Shown here piece by piece: positions 62,286-64,000 of a stretch of 64,000 nt of DNA. Each line of letters starts with the position of its first letter. Positions within the stretch are counted from its first letter, which is position 1. The translations under genes were made by a program, and so were the position numbers. The DNA comes from Streptosporangium becharense. GTDB taxonomy: Bacteria > Actinomycetota > Actinomycetes > Streptosporangiales > Streptosporangiaceae. Location of the stretch: positions 7,502,001 to 7,566,000 of the forward strand of contig NZ_JACHMP010000001.1 in assembly GCF_014204985.1 (NCBI RefSeq). The letters are read 5' to 3'. The notes under the pieces are model-generated. The model did no database searches, was not told the DNA's origin, and was given only the letters and a program-made list of their open reading frames with translations.

Positions 62286-63968
62286 ATGCACCCGGCTGAC
62301 CCGGGCGCTCCGTACCCGTGGCACGCGCGCATCCGCGACGCCGCCACCGGGCAGATCCTGGGCGCCGGAATGCTGGTGGGCACGGAACACGTGCTGACCT
62401 GTGCCCACGTCGTCGGCTCCGGCGAGGACCCGCCCGGCTCGGACGTCGCTGTGGAGTTCATCACCCGTCCCGACGCGGCGACGAGCGGGCGGGTCGAGGA
62501 CGGCTGCTGGGTGCCGAGCAAGGAGCAGGGTGCCGGGGACGTCGCCCTGCTCAGGCTGGTCCACGCCCAGCCCGGCGGTTGCGGTGCCCCGCTTCACCGG
62601 CGCGCGATGCTCCTGGGCACCGAGGTGTACGCGCAGGGGTTCCCGGCCGGCCACGCGGACGGTCTGGGGGCCTTCATGAAGCTCGCCGGCAACTGCGGAC
62701 CGCGCGGCGAATGGGTGCAGCTGACCGGCTGGAGCCCGGGCAGCCCGGCCAGGGGGTTCAGCGGTGCCGCCGTCCTCGACAGCGGCAGCGGCCATGTGGT
62801 GGGCATGGTGGTCGGCAGGCACACCGGTGAACCGGCGGGCGTCGCCTACATGATCCCGGTCGAGACCGTCGTGCGCTACCTCCCACGGGTCGGCAGATGG
62901 ACGCGCGGGCACACCGCGGTCGATCCGAAGGCGGCGCGGAAGTTCGATCCGCGGGTCCCGGACGTCGAGTTCGGCCAGCAGGTGACCGACTGGCTCACCG
63001 CGCCGAGCAACGTACGCGTGGTCACCACGGGTGGCCGCGACTCGGAGCGGTCCAGGACGCTGCGGAGCGTCATCGTGTCGTCCGACCGGGAACAGCGTCC
63101 TCCCGACGAGGTGCTGGCCACCGCGCCGCCCGGCACCGTCTCCCCGGCCGCCGGCCTCGACCTGGCCGTCGACGCGTCGAGCAGGACGGTGGAGGAGATC
63201 TCCCAGCGCGTCCTCGACCGGCTCGGCATCACCCCCGGCCCCTCCGCCAGCGCGACGGACCGGGTGCGCGACGGCGTCCCGCCCATGACCATCGTGGTGT
63301 ACGGCATCGACGAGGCGGGCGACCCGGTCTCCCTGGTCGACCGGCTGCTGCGACTCCTCGCCGAACAGGGGTCGCGCCTGCTGCTGGTGTTCCACCACGA
63401 CTCCTCCCCGGCCCTCGACCGAGCCCGGTCGCTGGAGGCGGACGCGGTGACCGCCGCGCGTGAACGCCTCCAGCGGCTCCTCGGCGAGGCGGCCGGCGAG
63501 GTGGCCGGTCTCGAAGCGGCCGAGAGGCGGGTCGTGCGGCGCTGGCGGGAGATCGCCCCGCGCGTCGCCGGAGTGCCGGACCCGCCCGACCTCGCGGCCT
63601 CGTTCCGGCTGCGCCTGCTGCGGCCTCCCGGCTCCACGCCCGAGGACCGCTGGACCGAGGGCGAACTCCACGACCTCCTGCGCGCCGGGGAGCGCGCATC
63701 GGCGCGGATCGAGGAGTTCGGCCGGACGCTGGAGGCGTCGCTGGCCCGCAGGAACGAGCTGCGCAGGCGGGCGGAGGCGGACAAGGCGGTGGCCGCCCGC
63801 GCCGGTCTAGCCGAGGATCTCGCACTGGAGCGGGTCTACCGGAGGGTGCGGCTGCTGCTGTGGCACGAACGACCGTGCGACCTCGCGGAGGCCGAGGCGG
63901 CGGTCAAGGACTACGAGGCGGCGATCAGACGTATGCGCGCGAGCGGACCCGAGGAGACCGGGAAGTGA
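62286..63968 (+). CDS. Trypsin-like peptidase with STAND-like (inactive) NTPase domain
   Basis: The 560-residue protein has an N-terminal S1-type domain (about 10-210) with His41 (LTCAHVV), Asp85 (GDVALLRL) and Ser159 (RGFSGAAVL), all in normal spacing. Residues about 245-390 resemble a P-loop NTPase: a degenerate Walker-A loop VVTTGGRDSERSRTLRSVI lacking the GKT, and a Walker-B-like strand TIVVYGIDEAGDP. The C-terminal region is a long charged helix or coiled coil (ARASAGERLxx-type EAAERRVVRRWREIA, EASLARRNELRRRAEADKAV). It is cytosolic with no signal peptide. This matches conflict-system effectors that pair a trypsin with an inactive STAND. ATG 62286 was chosen (MHPADPGAPYPWHARI). It overlaps the next gene by GTGA. 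Confidence 0.78.
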   Translation: MHPADPGAPYPWHARIRDAATGQILGAGMLVGTEHVLTCAHVVGSGEDPPGSDVAVEFITRPDAATSGRVEDGCWVPSKEQGAGDVALLRLVHAQPGGCGAPLHRRAMLLGTEVYAQGFPAGHADGLGAFMKLAGNCGPRGEWVQLTGWSPGSPARGFSGAAVLDSGSGHVVGMVVGRHTGEPAGVAYMIPVETVVRYLPRVGRWTRGHTAVDPKAARKFDPRVPDVEFGQQVTDWLTAPSNVRVVTTGGRDSERSRTLRSVIVSSDREQRPPDEVLATAPPGTVSPAAGLDLAVDASSRTVEEISQRVLDRLGITPGPSASATDRVRDGVPPMTIVVYGIDEAGDPVSLVDRLLRLLAEQGSRLLLVFHHDSSPALDRARSLEADAVTAARERLQRLLGEAAGEVAGLEAAERRVVRRWREIAPRVAGVPDPPDLAASFRLRLLRPPGSTPEDRWTEGELHDLLRAGERASARIEEFGRTLEASLARRNELRRRAEADKAVAARAGLAEDLALERVYRRVRLLLWHERPCDLAEAEAAVKDYEAAIRRMRASGPEETGK

Positions 63969-64000
63969 CATCCTGCGGGTATCCCGGCTGCGGCGGGAGT
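63965..64000 (+). CDS. Start of zinc-ribbon protein gene (cut by window edge)
   Basis: GTG 63965 overlaps the trypsin gene stop (GTGA) and encodes MTSCGYPGCGGS before the edge. The CxxxxCGG phrase resembles the N-terminal zinc ribbon of PknG-like Ser/Thr kinases (CxxPGCxG). With only 12 residues visible this is a guess; tight coupling says it works with the trypsin-like protein. Confidence 0.45.
   Translation, partial: MTSCGYPGCGGS

Overview
The window reads as chromosomal DNA from a high-GC filamentous actinomycete, most likely of the Streptosporangiaceae type (Streptosporangium or Nonomuraea-like). The evidence is the strong G/C preference at third codon positions, many GTG starts, an AfsR-type regulator, an XRE/DUF5753 plus DUF397 pair, two DUF574 methyltransferases, PPOX-fold F420-type enzymes, an IdeR/DmdR-type iron box and a Streptomyces-like cobalamin cluster. 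No rRNA, tRNA, CRISPR array or intact insertion sequence was seen.

Layout. 1-9 kb: a YihY/BrkB membrane protein cut by the left edge, a ferritin-like protein, a secreted GDSL hydrolase with a cellulose-binding domain, a large SARP-ATPase regulator, a hemerythrin and a class C serine hydrolase. 9.1-20.5 kb: a PucR regulator and a five-component dipeptide ABC transporter (one permease is fused to one ATPase) converge on a minus-strand set: enolase-superfamily racemase, COG3375-type GNAT, M20 hydrolase and M19 dipeptidase. Together these look like a route for importing D-residue peptides and converting D- to L-amino acids. 20.9-25.4 kb: nitronate monooxygenase, flavin reductase, lipid kinase and a secreted papain-fold-like protein. 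25.7-28.5 kb: divergent phosphoglucomutase and ROK sugar kinase. 28.7-34.3 kb: a symmetric leaderless promoter pair, an FAD oxidoreductase, a PPOX protein, a fasciclin protein and RecQ. 34.3-37.5 kb: a degraded, mobile-looking patch with a VOC protein, a secreted S1 protease and a broken pectate lyase. 37.6-45.5 kb: two DUF574 methyltransferases, a HATPase/DUF397/XRE regulatory set, an NAD-binding DUF2867 protein, a low-molecular-weight tyrosine phosphatase, PPOX proteins and peptide deformylase.

45.5-57.2 kb is a cobalamin ring-synthesis cluster (cobL, cobM, cbiD, cobK, cobIJ, cobH, cobG, cobN) with a B12 riboswitch in front of cobN. It mixes the aerobic markers CobG and CobN with the anaerobic-type CbiD. 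57.3-60.5 kb: a DUF4242 protein, an iron-box-controlled siderophore reductase pair and a membrane-anchored CHAP protein. 60.9-64 kb: small hypotheticals, then a trypsin-like protease fused to a degenerate STAND-like domain. That gene overlaps the start of a zinc-ribbon gene cut by the right edge, so a candidate conflict/defence operon begins here.

Many convergent gene pairs are separated by perfect GC-rich hairpins without U-tracts. Several intergenic gaps and gene ends hold short tandem repeats of 20 to 75 bp.
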